A DNA stretch of 13,986 nucleotides, taken from NCBI GenBank assembly GCA_964542875.1, contig CAZIWA010000140.1, positions 1 through 13,986 of the forward strand. Direction: 5' to 3'. The translations under genes and the position numbers were made by a program. Positions 13,185 to 13,986 of the stretch are shown here, piece after piece (position 1 is the first letter of the stretch; each line of letters begins with the position of its first letter). Origin of the DNA: CAZGOM01 sp964542875 (lineage in GTDB: Bacteria; Planctomycetota; Phycisphaerae; Phycisphaerales; Phycisphaeraceae). Under the pieces are notes generated by a model, which was given only the letters and a program-made list of their open reading frames with translations, was not told where the DNA came from and ran no database searches.

Positions 13185-13986
<802 letters not shown>

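Overview
The window looks like ordinary chromosome of a moderately GC-rich bacterium, most likely a planctomycete (Phycisphaerae-like). This is an inference from gene content: a bacterial Ser/Thr protein kinase, a phytanoyl-CoA dioxygenase-type protein, a class II histone-deacetylase-like hydrolase, an orphan sensor kinase, and genes scattered on both strands with G-rich short tandem repeats between them. No single gene proves the lineage. I see no phage, transposon, integrase, CRISPR array, toxin-antitoxin pair or biosynthetic cluster.

Layout, left to right. Bases 1-1601 hold the tail of an unrecognised protein and then nuoF (NADH-binding subunit of complex I), both on +. A (AGGGTCT)6 tandem repeat abuts the nuoF stop, followed by a perfect 10-bp hairpin. 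Next come a non-catalytic rhodanese-like lipoprotein (+) and a convergent YafK/DpaA-type L,D-transpeptidase-family protein (-). From 3190 to 4608 there is a probably Tat-exported metallophosphoesterase (+), a large bidirectional terminator, and a convergent tRNA-Ser(CGA) (-) with a good promoter. From 5027 to 8992 there is a membrane-anchored Ser/Thr kinase, a second G-rich tandem repeat, a HAMP sensor histidine kinase and a PhyH-type oxygenase, all on +. A small three-helix membrane protein (+) then meets the minus-strand block: HDAC-like deacetylase, class III aminotransferase and PfkB sugar kinase. A clear terminator and a perfect -10 box separate these into at least partly independent transcripts. 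The right edge holds the first 267 codons of recA (+), divergent from the sugar kinase, behind a leader with three hairpins and a possible SOS-type operator.

The genes do not form one pathway. nuoF is respiratory; the rhodanese lipoprotein, transpeptidase-family protein and exported phosphoesterase are envelope or secreted proteins; the two kinases are signalling proteins without visible partners; the minus-strand block is small-molecule metabolism; recA is DNA repair. The most unusual items are the two quadruplex-capable tandem repeats just after stop codons, the duplicated N-terminal domain on the Ser/Thr kinase, the rhodanese lipoprotein lacking its catalytic cysteine, and the structured recA leader. 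I found no convincing previously undescribed multi-gene system.
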